Shown: piece by piece, positions 9,240 to 19,444 of the stretch
Numbering within the stretch: position 1 is the stretch's first letter
Layout of the letters: every line of letters starts with the position of its first letter
Assembly: GCA_027382625.1 (NCBI GenBank)
Contig: JAJKFJ010021780.1
Location: 1 to 64,000 of the forward strand
DNA from: Tetmemena sp. SeJ-2015
Taxonomy: Eukaryota > Ciliophora > Spirotrichea > Sporadotrichida > Oxytrichidae
Direction of reading: 5' to 3'
Length of the DNA: 64,000 nucleotides
Program-made: the position numbers and the translations under genes
Notes under the pieces: generated by a model
Databases searched by the model: none
The model's input: the letters and a program-made list of their open reading frames with translations, nothing else
Told to the model about the DNA's origin: nothing

Positions 9240-12200
9240 ATGAAGATCCTCAAAAGCAAAAATATTCATAGCACATCTCTTCTCTCCAATAACCATACAG
9301 CTTCTACTTAGAGTTTGAGAACTAATAAGGCCCATGACTAATCGAGGTTTGGAAATGATAGCAAGTTGAGAAACCTTTCAAGAGACAAGGCTTTTGAAAA
9401 TTTGAATTATGAGGATAAGAACTTTCTTACTGAGGCCAATAATGCTAAAATAGTCCAGACATCTTCATTTGTCTAAGGTTGCCATCCTTCTAATCTCTTT
9501 ACTTAAAACCTAGATGTAAGGCTATAACTTATATGTTCTTATATTTTCTGTTTAGAATCTTTGGATGTCTGAGAAAGGCCTTCCATAGTCGATAATACTG
9601 GACCTATCTAACTTGTCTAACAAGCCTAAATTTTACTAGTGCTTTGGAGTGTTCTGCGCTCACGCTTATTCCTCCAACCCAGCAGTTATAGAGTTGCATC
9701 TTTCCAAAGATGGAGTGAGATTCAAACTCTGGACTAAACTCAATCCGTCCTTTAAAGAGGGAAGATAGTTATTCGCTATCGATCCAATAAACTCAAGTCG
9801 ATTTAAATTCATGGAGGTCAAAATTACTGAGACCTATGGCGCTAATCGAGTTTATCTCAATCAGATTTACCTCATGGAGAAGCATCCTAAGTTCATGTAG
9901 CCAAAAGACACTAAGACAGAAGAATTATATTTTTATAGTTCTCATTTTTTAATCTCAGGTTATTAAAGGAGCATAGCCATTCGTCTTCAAGCAGAACAAT
10001 CTTATAATTTTTTTTGAAGAATCAATCCATCACCAGACTAGTAAATATACCTTACCAACTTATCCAACTAAGCAAAGCTTTCCAATACCTAACTAGAAAA
10101 GTAGATGATAAACTACTTGCAAGAGAAGAACCACGGACATATGCTGAGTATGCCCTCTGCTATTCCTCCTCACAAATTTCCAACAATTCTTACTCAGCCA
10201 CTACAAATTTCTTGCCTTCAAACCTACTGAGCAGCGTTTCAAAAAAGGATGAGAGGTTTCTTAACTCAGAGGAGTTTCTTTCTTAAACCCAGAATATGCA
10301 ATAGAACCATTTCAACCCTACTGCTTTTGTGCTGCCTAATCATCCGCATCACCAAGCCAATTAATCCCATGAGAACACAAATCAAATGACTCCTTTTCAG
10401 ATCTTCAGTTTAGGTTCAACTGGTGAAAGAGTGTAGCTGTAGAATCAGTAAAACTCTGTCGCAAAGGAAGCAGTAGAGTAATTTAACAACTAGTACGTGT
10501 TCTCTCATTAAAAGCCACCTCCTGGCATCAATAGTCTCCAGGGAACTTAAGCAGTAAAGTTTAAAAACACTCCTCATTTCAGCAGCAACCACTTTTTGAA
10601 CAGCTAAACCCACCAGTTTTATAATCAGAGTAGAGTAGCTGCACTTGCAAAAGCTACTCTTTAATCGCAAAGAGACTTGGAGAATCTTCAGTAAGAGGAT
10701 CAGCAGCAAAATATGCTATTGAACTCTGAGCAGGAGATGAATGGAGAGATTCGCTCTGGCTAGAATGCACTTATTTGCTCAACTTAGCAGCAGCTCAACT
10801 TTTAGGATTTAGGGATTCATGATGAATTCAATCTCTCACCAAACACTGAAGACAGGATGCTAACAAATCCCGATCAAAGATTCACTTAAGCAAGTGGTTT
10901 TAATCCTACTCAAGACCCTACTTATCAACAAGAAAATGCTTGGAGTCCATCTAATGAATAATAAAAGCTGGAGGAAGACTACTACATGGAGATAATTACA
11001 AACATATAAACCAATTTCAATGATCTCTGTGACAAGCTCAAAAATTTGCAAGGGGATTTTGAATAGGTACAAAGCCAATTTCAGCAAAGTGTCATGAAAT
11101 CTCCTAGCAAAAGCAGTTGCTGATCATAATTCACTCGACAACGATCTATTTTTAATATGGAGGAGAGTGTTCTAGAATAACTTCATTCATCAGATTAAAT
11201 CAATATTTTAATTACCTCTCAGTCAGAATTAGATATTATTGCAGCATTTAGTTATAAATGGAGTCGATACAAAAGAATAATGAAGATTAAATCTACCAAA
11301 GAACTCGAGATCTTGCAAAGACTTTTCCCTTACATGGATATGGAGGTGATCTCACTAGTTTACTTCGACGAGTGCGAGTATGACTTATAGAGAGCCAAGA
11401 AAATGCTGATTGACATGCAGCCTGAGGAAAATAATGGGCTACAACGCTAGAGAGAAGGAGTTGGTCATTTAGATTTGAGATAGAATATTCAAGAAAACTA
11501 CATCAAATTCGATGATGAGGTTGTTTAAGATGAACCACACTTTATTTTAAGATAAATAGGGAGATGTAGACATGGACAACGCTTCTTCAATAACTTCAAT
11601 TCAGGATCAAATAACAACCAAGTAAACGTTAATCAGCCACCCTCATTCGATGATCTCTTGAATGGAAACTTCGACTAATATCCTCCTCCATAGGGCGATA
11701 GTCAAAGAAGGTAATCTATAATACCCTCTGAGATGATTTAGCATACTTTAATACATTTTTACATTTATGCCTCCCTCAGTCTCTCTTTCAGATTAGTTAT
11801 TCAGAGAGATTCTACTCGCCATGCGTTGCTACTTGAAATCAGACCAGACTTTCTTCAACAACATCAAGATCATCCAAACTCTCTTGAAGAATATTATGAA
11901 TGACCCCACTAACGAAAAATTCCACAAGTTAAAATGCAGTAATGAGAAAATTAAGAAAGCCATCTGTGATTGTGAGCAGAGTATGTTTATTATGGAAATG
12001 CTGGGATTCTAGAGAGTGGCTGATGAAAGTTAGGGTGGAGAAGAGTTTCTAATGCTAAGCGAAGAGAGAATTGACATGACTGAATTCAGGATAGTAGTCT
12101 ACATCATAGATGATAATGATATACTCATTTAATGTTTAGATGATGTTCTAAAGCAGAATAACTTGCAGCCACTTACTAAAAATTTGGTTGAATGGGTACC

Positions 12201-13050
12201 CCACAAGAACCCACCACAGTAACAATCATCTGGAAAATTAGTAGTGCCCATAAACTATAAGAAGCAGGAGAAACTAGAGAGGATTAAGAACCACGACTCA
12301 ATCATGAAGAATAGGATAATTAATTAATTTATTAGGCTATAGGAAGCACACCAAGATAGATCAATTAGGCAGCAGTTTATGCCAGACGTCTACTAAGCGC
12401 AAAGAGAGGTGAACGATAGGAACGCTCAACTTGATACCTATAGAAGATTTAACTTTTTTATATGGACTAGATAAAGTACTACAGAGACATGCAGAAGAAT
12501 AAATACAGAAGCGAGAGGGTAGGGAAGGTAATCACATCTGCAGATCTTCAAAAGTAAATCGATGAAGAAACTAAACAGAAAAATAATGCTCAGTCGGCAG
12601 GAAAGGGTGACTCTGAGAGATGGGGAATTAGGGCCCTTGAACTCACTAACTACAATAGCATTATTATTGAATTCAGTTTGGATTTATTATAATTCCGAGC
12701 TACCCATGGACTACCTGCTCTGAGCTGGAACTAGGCCCTTCATGACATTGGACAGCCACATAATATAAACATGGCATAGGGAAAATACCCAGTCGGCCAT
12801 GAAGGCTTTAACGAAAGACATAAATAAGTTCCTTTCTTTGTTCGCTCCTTCTCTGAAAACGTTGCTTTTAATTACAACATGGCAGACCCAGTAGAGGTAG
12901 CAATCTTAATTTTTGTTTAAAGCGGTGAATGGATGGATAAACTCTCCAGGTCACAGAAAGAACATGCTTTCTAATAAAAATTTGTGTGGTATTTCAGTAT
13001 ACTGCCACTATGGCAGATACTATTTCACCTAGCTCTTTGCATTAGCTTGA
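9240..13050 (+). CDS. Large multidomain protein: beta-sandwich, CUE, PUB and CAP domains
   Basis: I read this as one interrupted gene from ATG 9240 to TGA 13048-13050. A discoidin/galactose-binding-like region follows the first intron (WMSEKGLPQSIILDLSNL..., about 9556-9900). Near 11280-11440 is a CUE-like motif (LQRLFPYMDMEVISLVYFD). About 11821-12011 resembles a PUB domain (LKNIMNDPTNEKFHKLKCSN ... MLGF). From 12690 on is a CAP/SCP domain with HGLPALSW, SENVAFNY, then WINSPGHRKNML and LCGISVYCHYG. The domains come into one frame after removing an intron (9516-9555) and IESs at 9997-10022, 12651-12689 and 12899-12920; a 39-nt insert at about 9918-9956 (pointer CAG) is also likely. One extra T near 11755 and a break near 12455 are not fully resolved, so two adjacent genes remain possible. 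Confidence 0.62.
9516..9555 (+). other. Intron (40 nt, GT...AG)
   Basis: The insert begins GTAAGG and ends TTTAG. Removal joins NLD to NLWMSEKG and skips an in-frame TGA. There is no pointer repeat at its ends, and the splice-type ends separate it from the IES class. Confidence 0.75.
9997..10022 (+). other. IES, pointer CAATC (26 nt)
   Basis: CAATC is repeated at 9997-10001 and 10023-10027 around a T8-containing interior with an in-frame TGA. Excision gives LQAEQSITRLVNIPYQ and links the N-terminal part to the long downstream frame. Confidence 0.82.
12651..12689 (+). other. IES, pointer TA (39 nt)
   Basis: The boundary was chosen because removal gives ELTNQFRATHGLPALSW, the expected start of a CAP domain. 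The only shared bases at the ends are TA, so the exact edges are less certain than for the longer pointers. Confidence 0.65.
12899..12920 (+). other. IES, pointer AGC (22 nt)
   Basis: AGC is at 12899-12901 and 12921-12923. Excision restores VEVAVNGWINSPGHRKNM, the CAP signature, from two different frames. Confidence 0.85.
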
Positions 13051-13136
13051 ATCTATTATCAGTTTGTGTTTAAATATTTCTTAACAATTAATTTTAGACT
13101 AATCTTAAGAAATTAAAGTTCCATTTCTAAGTTCTT

Positions 13137-15436
13137 TCAACCAACTAGCAGCTTTAAATAGGAGTTGACGACGCTGTCATGCTCATTTAAAGCTGCCATT
13201 TTATATTCCTAGCTAATTGCACTCACCACTCTCGCTCTTAATTAACTGTCGTTTTCTGTCATTGCAACCAAAGCCTTAGCGCATATTCTGTTTCCTTAAA
13301 TGTTATGTAGGTCTTTAAGTCCTTCGATGAAAGCCTCTAGTCCACCATGCTAGAGTAAGGCTCCTCTCAGATATTCTCTGGTGGCACAATTCGCTATAGT
13401 TTGAAGTGCATAGTTTTTAAAAGCTACTGAGTGGCGGAATGACTTTGCACAATCTACTAAGAATGGCAAGTGTAGATGCAGCGCGATATAAAACATAAAT
13501 TAAATTTCCGTTTTATATCCATCTATTCTTTGGCACTTTAGTTTCCTTGTTAGACTAGTGCATCACTCTTTACCATTATGGCCTTCATCCCTACCTCTTG
13601 GAAGGAAGTGATATCACATATGCTCAAGTTTACTAGCTTTGGGATTTCAATTATAGGTAGGGACAAGTCTACTACTCTCTCAACAAATCTGAGCAGTATG
13701 TTTCTTATTGAGGGATGGTGGACTTTGTAGCATTTTACTATTCTCATCAGCTGTTCATTTCTCAAAGCATCAAATGCTCGTTCCTCATTTAGATAAAAAT
13801 AAAATGTAGATATCTAACCACATTGTCAAGAATCTTGATTTGAGAGTCTCTGGCGTTTTCTGGGAAGTTGTAAAACTCGAAAAGCTTAGACACTGCTAAG
13901 AATCTCTCAGGAGTCTCCATAATATCCCGGATTGAATCTAAAGAACGATCTTAAGGGATATGTTTTAAACTTACGCTCTATTATTCTATCGAGTTAGTGC
14001 ATGGCGAATATGATAACGTCTCTATTATTAATCTCAGGGTGCAGCATCTAGCAGTAGTCATTAAGTAAGTTAGTTGAGTAGGGCAATTTGATGGGTGGAT
14101 ATTTATCAAGCACCTTATAAGCGTCCTTCAGGTAAGTGATTTTGTAAGGATGAATATCGTAGGTTGCTTTTATTTACTCCTCCTTTTACCTTTTGATGAC
14201 ATCGTCCACAGTCGATCTCAAAAACTTGGAAAGGGCTCCTTTGGGACTAGGAGGCTTCGAGAATAAAAACTAAGATAAGTTTATGGTTCTGCTGTAGAAA
14301 TTATCACCGTCCCATGTTAAAATTAAGAGAAATAATATCCTAGTTTTCTTTCCTCCCTCTAGGATAGACTGGTACCTTTTCTCCTATCCGATAGGGAAGA
14401 GCTTGTTTTAGAGTATTCTTTCTTCATCAGTAAAATTGATTTCCTTTTTGACAACTGGCGTGTAGAAATTCTTTGATCTCTAGGTGTGATCATGCAAATG
14501 AAAGTTGGCTAATGATTTTGAAGTTTATAGACCTCTGCTTAAAGAATGGCCACTTAAAGTGGAGCTAAATAAGCCATTTAAGAGAGAAGCGTTGTTCAAT
14601 TTCAAGGAATCCATTATTATGAAAAAAAAGCAATATTATCTTTATCCTTGTATTCTCCTTTCATCAAAGATGAGGCGACTCTTCTCTCTAAGGGATCAAC
14701 AGATCCTCTTTAGTTGTCGAATCTAGCCAGCTCATAATGACTCATGGCATGCAGAGATGTTGTGCTGTTAAGAGAGTGTACAATTCTGAACACTTATTGC
14801 TTGGTGCTGGAATTAACATAAGGCAGTTTCGAGATGGTGAGAAGTTTATCCAAACACTCGCGACTCTTGAACCTACTGCAAAAGCCATAAGACTTGCAAA
14901 GCATTTCTATTATCATCAAAGTGTTGTTCAGAACGAAGGAGTCCTTCTCTATCATCTCTTTAATCACATGTAATAGATAAAATATTTCTAAAGTTTAAGT
15001 TTAACCCAGTGCTACATGACTAGAATGACTAACTCGAGCAAGTTATTCACTTTAGGATGTTCATCCAAAATCCTGACTAAGTCTGCATTTATGATTTTGT
15101 TGAGGACCACGCACAGATTCTGCACTAGGTGCATTTCATTAGTGAGCCCCATGGATATCACACTCTGCAGCAGATCTAGCTTGTCATCATACTCTCTGAT
15201 GTAAGTATCGTGAGCTTGGACACTACTGAATAATGCACGTTCTTTAAATTAAATGAGATATGTATGGCTTTAGAGTTGCTACCAAGTCATTTGAGGTAGA
15301 TTACCTTGTCGAGCCAAACTGAGAGTTCAAGTCCACCTCATACATATCAGGGTAAACGTCTATTGTATCTCCGTGCTTGAAAACTTCTCCCACCAAAGTT
15401 CCATTTGTAATGTTATAGTTAGTTGCATCTTTAATG
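13137..15436 (-). CDS. ARM-repeat protein, main part of a scrambled gene
   Basis: Minus-strand coding DNA with armadillo-type helical repeats. Clear stretches are NYALQTIANCATREYLRGA with GGLEAFIEGLKDLHN (13250-13420), ILLRFVERVVDLSLPIIEIP (about 13640-13700), LLQSVISMGLTNEMHLVQNL (about 15130) and a segment ending HGDTIDVYPDMYEVDLNSQFG (15320-15420). TGA is at 13137-13139. Several short inserts break the frame and were not all resolved. The 5' end has no start codon: at 15427-15436 it carries the 10-base pointer CATTAAAGAT (coding strand), which matches the 3' end of the plus-strand segment 15507-15859. Joined, the two form a ubiquitin-like N-terminal region followed by the ARM repeats. The function is unknown to me. 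Confidence 0.75.
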
Positions 15437-15859
15437 AAAAGATAGATATTAAGAAAATGGATTTCCTTCTATGTTTTAGAATAAGAATAAATAATTGAAA
15501 TCCGTAATGAGTGGAATTGAAAGTGGAAATTATGACTACTTAAGTTAGTACCGAACTGCTGCTGACTCCTTCCAAGGCATGACCAATACTCTGTCCATGT
15601 CCATGAGAGACCTACATCAGAATCATGTGCAAAGAGAGCTACCCTATTTCGATGAAAGCTTTCGGCTCTTTGCTAATGTTTAGTTTAAGCTTTTAGATTG
15701 AATGTGAAAAGGGACTTCAGATCAGAAGCCAACCAGAGAAAGCTTATTATAATGGTCGCTCCAAATATGACAATAGCGTAACTCAAAAAGAAAATTGAGG
15801 TAGAGCTTAGCTAGATGTATCCACAGGATGACCCCTACAGATGCGGAAACATTAAAGAT
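15427..15859. other. Inverted pointer pair CATTAAAGAT (scrambled-gene junction)
   Basis: CATTAAAGAT is at 15850-15859 on the plus strand; its reverse complement is at 15427-15436. Recombination between them after inversion joins two coding segments in frame. Ten bases is long compared with the 3-6 base pointers of ordinary IESs nearby, as expected for scrambled junctions in hypotrichs. Confidence 0.85.
15507..15859 (+). CDS. Inverted first segment of the ARM-repeat gene (ubiquitin-like N-terminus)
   Basis: Starts MSGIESGNYDYLSQYRT at ATG 15507. A short IES with pointer AATG (about 15675-15696) lies after LFAN; its removal gives LFANVKRDFRSEANQ. The frame then reads MVAPNMTIAQLKKKIEVELSQ, a ubiquitin-like first half, and reaches CATTAAAGAT at 15850-15859. 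If transcribed colinearly it would stop at TGA about 20 bases later (GNIKDIECIWH). Joined through the pointer to the minus-strand segment it continues GNIKDATNYNITNGTLVGE and completes a ubiquitin-like fold with HGDTIDVYP. The segment is therefore best read as part of a scrambled gene, not as a separate small gene. Confidence 0.8.
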
Positions 15860-15922
15860 ATAGAATGTATCTGGCATTGAAAAAATTGTAATAAATTCGT
15901 GATAAACCTAATTGCTTTTTAA

Positions 15923-16526
15923 TCAAACCGATACTTAGTCTTTATTCATTGCCTTCTCTTAATACTCAAGAGTCTGCATTTCTTTGAGCCTGGAGATGCA
16001 TCTCTCAAATGCAAACTCTTCATCAAAAAGAGTCTTCGACTTTGGCTTCTCAAATATTTCTTCTAGTGGGTAGTCAGCCTCGATAATAACTTTCCTGGAG
16101 AAGTAGTACAGCTAGTCTACTAGTAAAATGAACCTTCTTAGAATATCTCTCCTCTCCATCGATAGCTGAGGGACTCTTCTGATAAATACGGTCTAGAATT
16201 ATTGGCAAAATTATAATATAGTGAGCGATTGAATGAAGAATATGTATCCAGTATATTGAGCGAGCGCCATGAAGTCAGTACTGCCTTTGGGCTGATCACA
16301 TAGCTCATAGAAATCAACTTCAGCAATCTTGTTAAATGTCCTCGGAATGAAGAGCTGCCTGCCTTGAGCAACGTCTATCATTTTGGCTTTCCCTGGTTTG
16401 TTGTTAGTAAGTGAATTCCACAAGGCTTCTATTCTCTTCTCTGTTTCATTCCCTGTTGGATAGTAATAGCTATCCAGCTTCATCGCGTTGAGCAGTCTGT
16501 AGTCAATTGAGCTTAAACTAAATGAG
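15923..16526 (-). CDS. AFG1-type mitochondrial ATPase, C-terminal half
   Basis: The minus strand encodes the part of an AFG1/LACE1 (ZapE-like) AAA ATPase downstream of sensor 1: SSIDYRLLNAMKLDSYYYP, GRQLFIPRTFNKIAEVDF with ELCDQPKGSTDF, then after an AT-rich insert (about 16195-16245) VFIRRVPQLSMERRDILRRF, LVDQLYYFSRKVII and FAFERCISRLKEMQTLEY, ending at TGA 15923-15925. There is no P-loop and no start codon. Its 5' end carries the pointer CTCATTT (complement of 16520-16526). The missing first half is at 31812-33280 on the plus strand and ends with the same pointer, so the gene is scrambled over about 17 kb. Confidence 0.9.
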
Positions 16527-16630
16527 AATCAAAACCATCAGAGAATGAAGTGTTTTGAATGATGAGTTGATTTGGTGTAAGCGATCTGCTTCATAAATAA
16601 TTTCTTAGATTATAAAAATACCAACTCAAA

Positions 16631-17789
16631 ATGTCTTCGAAAGACTAACTTCTTTCAACTGTACAAGAGCCTCAAGTCATCTTAGAGGCGCAATTTGAAT
16701 AATAAGAGGAAAAATATTCAAACACTCGTAAAAACAAAGCTTTGAATAAGAGAACTCAAAAGATCGTAAATGCAGTGATAGCCTCTCTGGTATTCTTGAT
16801 GATTATTGGAGCAGGTGAAACGAATAAGAACAGAGGACTTGTGCAGGGCAAAATATTTACTGATGTGGTTAACTGCATTTAATGCTTGTACAACTCTAGC
16901 GCTTACCCTACACTGCAAATGCCAACATGAGATTAAATAATCAATTTAATTTAAGATGGTGTAACGATACAAATAAGTGCCAAGACACAAGTAAGTTCGC
17001 TTCATTTGGTGCTTTCTCTTAACTGAGAGGAAGTCTTTTAATTAATTCAACTTCTCTAACTTAATTTTTATTGGTAGGCTGTGCAGTTCCTGCGAAATAA
17101 ATTAGTATGGTGCTTCGTTGCCCCATCGTACTACATGACATGACTATAAAATCTATGCTTGTATTTAAATTAAAGAAGTTTGAGTTGATTAGTTTAAACG
17201 AGACTATCTCTACTTACCCCATGCTGGACATTAAAACTTACCAGCAAACGGATCCTATGATAGTGTACAGAGTTAACAACACTTCTTTAAATGATGACTT
17301 TGTGGGCTCTTATTGGGTAAATTTATAAATGCTCGTAATCTTTAATAGATAAATATGGGGGAGTATAATATTTGAGAAACCTGATAATTATTCACACAAG
17401 GAATATAGACCCTTTATAAATGACAACTTCAATAACATGACGTTCTTCCTGGGGAAGTATCATCCTATAAATGACCCTGTGCCAAACACATTCAATAAAC
17501 TCATTCAAATATATCAAGGAGCAGTTAATAAACTCTACATTGATAACGGAGACTATCAGTACTTCTAAATCTAGATATAAATAATCTCAATGATGAGTTA
17601 TGGGCAATGGGTTTATGTGTTTAACCCAACAGCCTATGTACAGACTTTCGTGTTCTCAGCAATGAGTGCTGTTCAAAATCAGATGTAAGTAATCTATTGC
17701 TACCTTCGATCTTTGCAAAGTTAAATGTCTTTTGTAGTTTCAGCGCAGCCTCTTTTGTAATAACTATGGGTGTGCTTTATTATCTATGA
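16631..17789 (+). CDS. Two-pass or anchored membrane protein with cysteine-rich ectodomain
   Basis: Not recognised as a named family. From ATG 16631 (MSSKDQLLSTVQEPQVILE) there is a basic stretch, then a hydrophobic segment (IVNAVIASLVFLMIIGAG), a cysteine-rich part (VVNCIQCLYNSSAYP...WCNDTNKCQDTSCAVPAK, PSI-like) and about 200 residues with several N-glycosylation motifs (NNTSLND, NDNFNNMTF). A second hydrophobic segment, SAASFVITMGVLYYL, ends at TGA 17787-17789. Two introns (16991-17077, 17685-17737) and one IES (16916-16941) must be removed. Splicing the last intron is what reveals the C-terminal membrane segment. Confidence 0.75.
16916..16941 (+). other. IES, pointer CAA (26 nt)
   Basis: CAA is at 16916-16918 and 16942-16944. 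Removal eliminates an in-frame TGA and gives YPTLQFNLRWCNDTNKCQ. Confidence 0.75.
16991..17077 (+). other. Intron (87 nt)
   Basis: Begins GTAAGT and ends ATTGGTAG. Joining CQDT to SCAVPAK keeps the frame that is then open for 500 bases. Confidence 0.8.
17685..17737 (+). other. Intron (53 nt)
   Basis: Begins GTAAGTAA and ends TTTTGTAG. Splicing gives AVQNQIFSAASFVITMG and exposes a C-terminal transmembrane segment ending at TGA. Confidence 0.8.
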
Positions 17790-18131
17790 AGTGCGTACTC
17801 TACATCCTCCTCCCAGTTAAGAGCTTAAGTAAAGGTTAATCAATTTAAATTCTATAATGCTGGGCTAAATAATCATCTTTCCTATCTTAAAGTTAAAGGG
17901 AATTTATCGAGGTGTTTGAAAATATAGAACATGACTAATGAATGCTAGAGAAAGTTATCCTCAAATCAAGATATCATAAATTGAGTATATTTGTAATTCT
18001 AATTAGCAATAAATAATGGTTTGCAATAGAGGTGAAAAGCTCTATCGTCTTTGTGAATCTCAGACAGAATAACTATCCTTGAAATCCTTTCAGACAAAGC
18101 TTTTTCTCATGTATAAGCATATAATTGAATT

Positions 18132-18503
18132 TCAACAAACCCCATTTAAGTTATAGTTGACCTCTGAGAGATAGTTATCTAAGAGTTGAGAAGGGTTTTC
18201 ATGAGTGGGGCTTGCCTTTGCGATATTTTCTTTCATGTTATTAATGTGGATTCTGCAGAGTCCTAGGTTAATTATAAAATATTGGTTGTCAGTGAGAGCG
18301 CCGAACTTATCAACTTTGTGTCTGAGCACGCAGTCGAAAGCAGTCCTAGTCTCGAACAGGCACACATCCTGTCCACCTAGTCCAAGCTCGGAGCATACTT
18401 TTGAAGTGAAAGTGTTAAGAGCCGCGTTATAGGGTCTGAGTCTGAGAGTCTGATCTGGGGCCTCAAAAATGGGAGCCTGCACTCTATTTCCTCCTATGAA
18501 CAT
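18132..18503 (-). CDS. Small conserved-looking protein, unknown function (123 aa)
   Basis: A continuous frame from ATG 18503 (MFIGGNRVQAP) to TGA 18132, with no insert. It contains five cysteines (CSELGLGGQDVCLFE, FDCVLRHKV, LGLCRIH, and one just before the stop). No stop reassignment is needed within it. I do not recognise the family; the size and the cysteine with FDCVLRHK could suit a small mitochondrial protein, but that is a guess. Divergent from the gene beginning near 18600. Confidence 0.6.
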   Translation of the reverse strand: MFIGGNRVQAPIFEAPDQTLRLRPYNAALNTFTSKVCSELGLGGQDVCLFETRTAFDCVLRHKVDKFGALTDNQYFIINLGLCRIHINNMKENIAKASPTHENPSQLLDNYLSEVNYNLNGVC

Positions 18504-18599
18504 TTTTTTATTTAATTATATAATTCTACAACTGAGAGTGAATTAGATTTCTCTATGTCTTTAGAGTGAAACTAATAAATTAGTGATTGCCAAAATAAT

Positions 18600-19061
18600 G
18601 ATAGAAATTTTGAGAAGCTACCGATTCTACAGTAGAGTGGCTCTTCAAGGGTTGAATCCCTATTCTTTAAGCGCACATCGATTTGCTTTTGAACACACTA
18701 GGAAGTATAGAAGACAGAGAAAGCAGCTGATCAGAGGTTTGCAACTAAGCTACTGGGCTCAACTTAAGAATCTGTACCTCAGATACAGACACCCCAGAGC
18801 AATTGACAGAAGCAACTAGACCTATCTTAAACGAGACTAAGTTTAAGTTAATTAGATTTTTCTTATGAAGGAAATGTGCTTGAAGAGAATGATCAGATTT
18901 TGCCCTAAATAAGAAGAGTAGATTACCACGAAGAGGTCAAGCAGGAATAAGATTTCCTAACTTCATATCATTCTTTGTTGTAGATTTTAGAAGGCGACAG
19001 AGGATTTCTGAATCCCTAGAAAAGGCAAGATTTAGAGCAAGCGTGTTCTGGAGCAGCTTGA
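18600..19061 (+). CDS. Basic small protein, unknown, with inserts
   Basis: MIEILRSYRFYSRVALQGL opens a very basic stretch (TRKYRRQRKQLIRG ... LKNLYLRYRHPRAIDR), then an AT-rich break near 18835-18860. The frame YEGNVLEENDQILPQIRRVDYHEEV follows, another break near 18955-18985, and GDRGFLNPQKRQDLEQACSG before TGA 19059-19061. The basic N-terminus could be a mitochondrial presequence or a ribosomal-type protein. Exact IES borders are unresolved. Confidence 0.5.
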
Positions 19062-19072
19062 GTGTTCAAACT

Positions 19073-19444
19073 ATGGCCACCAAGCTAGGCGACTTCTTGA
19101 AACTTTATCATGAGAGCTTACAAGGCCTGGTCTAAGGCTATAGAGAAACAACTATGGATGCAAAAGGAGAGTTCAAGTTCGAAGATGGAGCCACTGTTGA
19201 AGATAAAGTAGACAAGTTTGAAAGAAAGCTCTCAGAGTACTCTTCAGGAGTCTAACAAGAGTTAAAGCAAAAAGCGAATCAGAAGTTAAGTGAATATTAG
19301 AACAAGGGTGATTTATGAATGTGTGTGAGTGTACTACTTTGTGCTATAATCTTAATTTCTCTGCTTTTGACTTATGGATTTAATAAATAAGGAAAGGAGG
19401 AAGTTGATGAATTAAACTATAATAAGAACGCTTTTTAGAAATGA
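19073..19444 (+). CDS. Small helical protein with C-terminal membrane anchor
   Basis: Starts MATKLGDFLKLYHESLQGL 11 nt after the previous stop. The body is helical and charged (VEDKVDKFERKLSEYSSG, LKQKANQKLSEYQNKG). Removing a 15-nt insert with pointer GTG (about 19305-19319) takes out a TGA and joins it to a hydrophobic helix, SVLLCAIILISLLLTYGF, and a short polar tail ending at TGA 19442-19444. That stop overlaps the next ATG as ATGA. Without the excision it would be a soluble 80-residue protein followed by a separate 41-residue membrane peptide. Function unknown. Confidence 0.5.

Noticed and set aside
17292..17355. Intron starting GTAAAT at about 17316 in the membrane protein
   Set aside because: The sequence reads in frame through it with TAA/TAG as Gln, whereas removing it leads to a premature TGA.
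18205..18432. Plus-strand open frame opposite the small minus-strand gene
   Set aside because: Shadow frame; the minus strand has a clean start, full-length frame and TGA.
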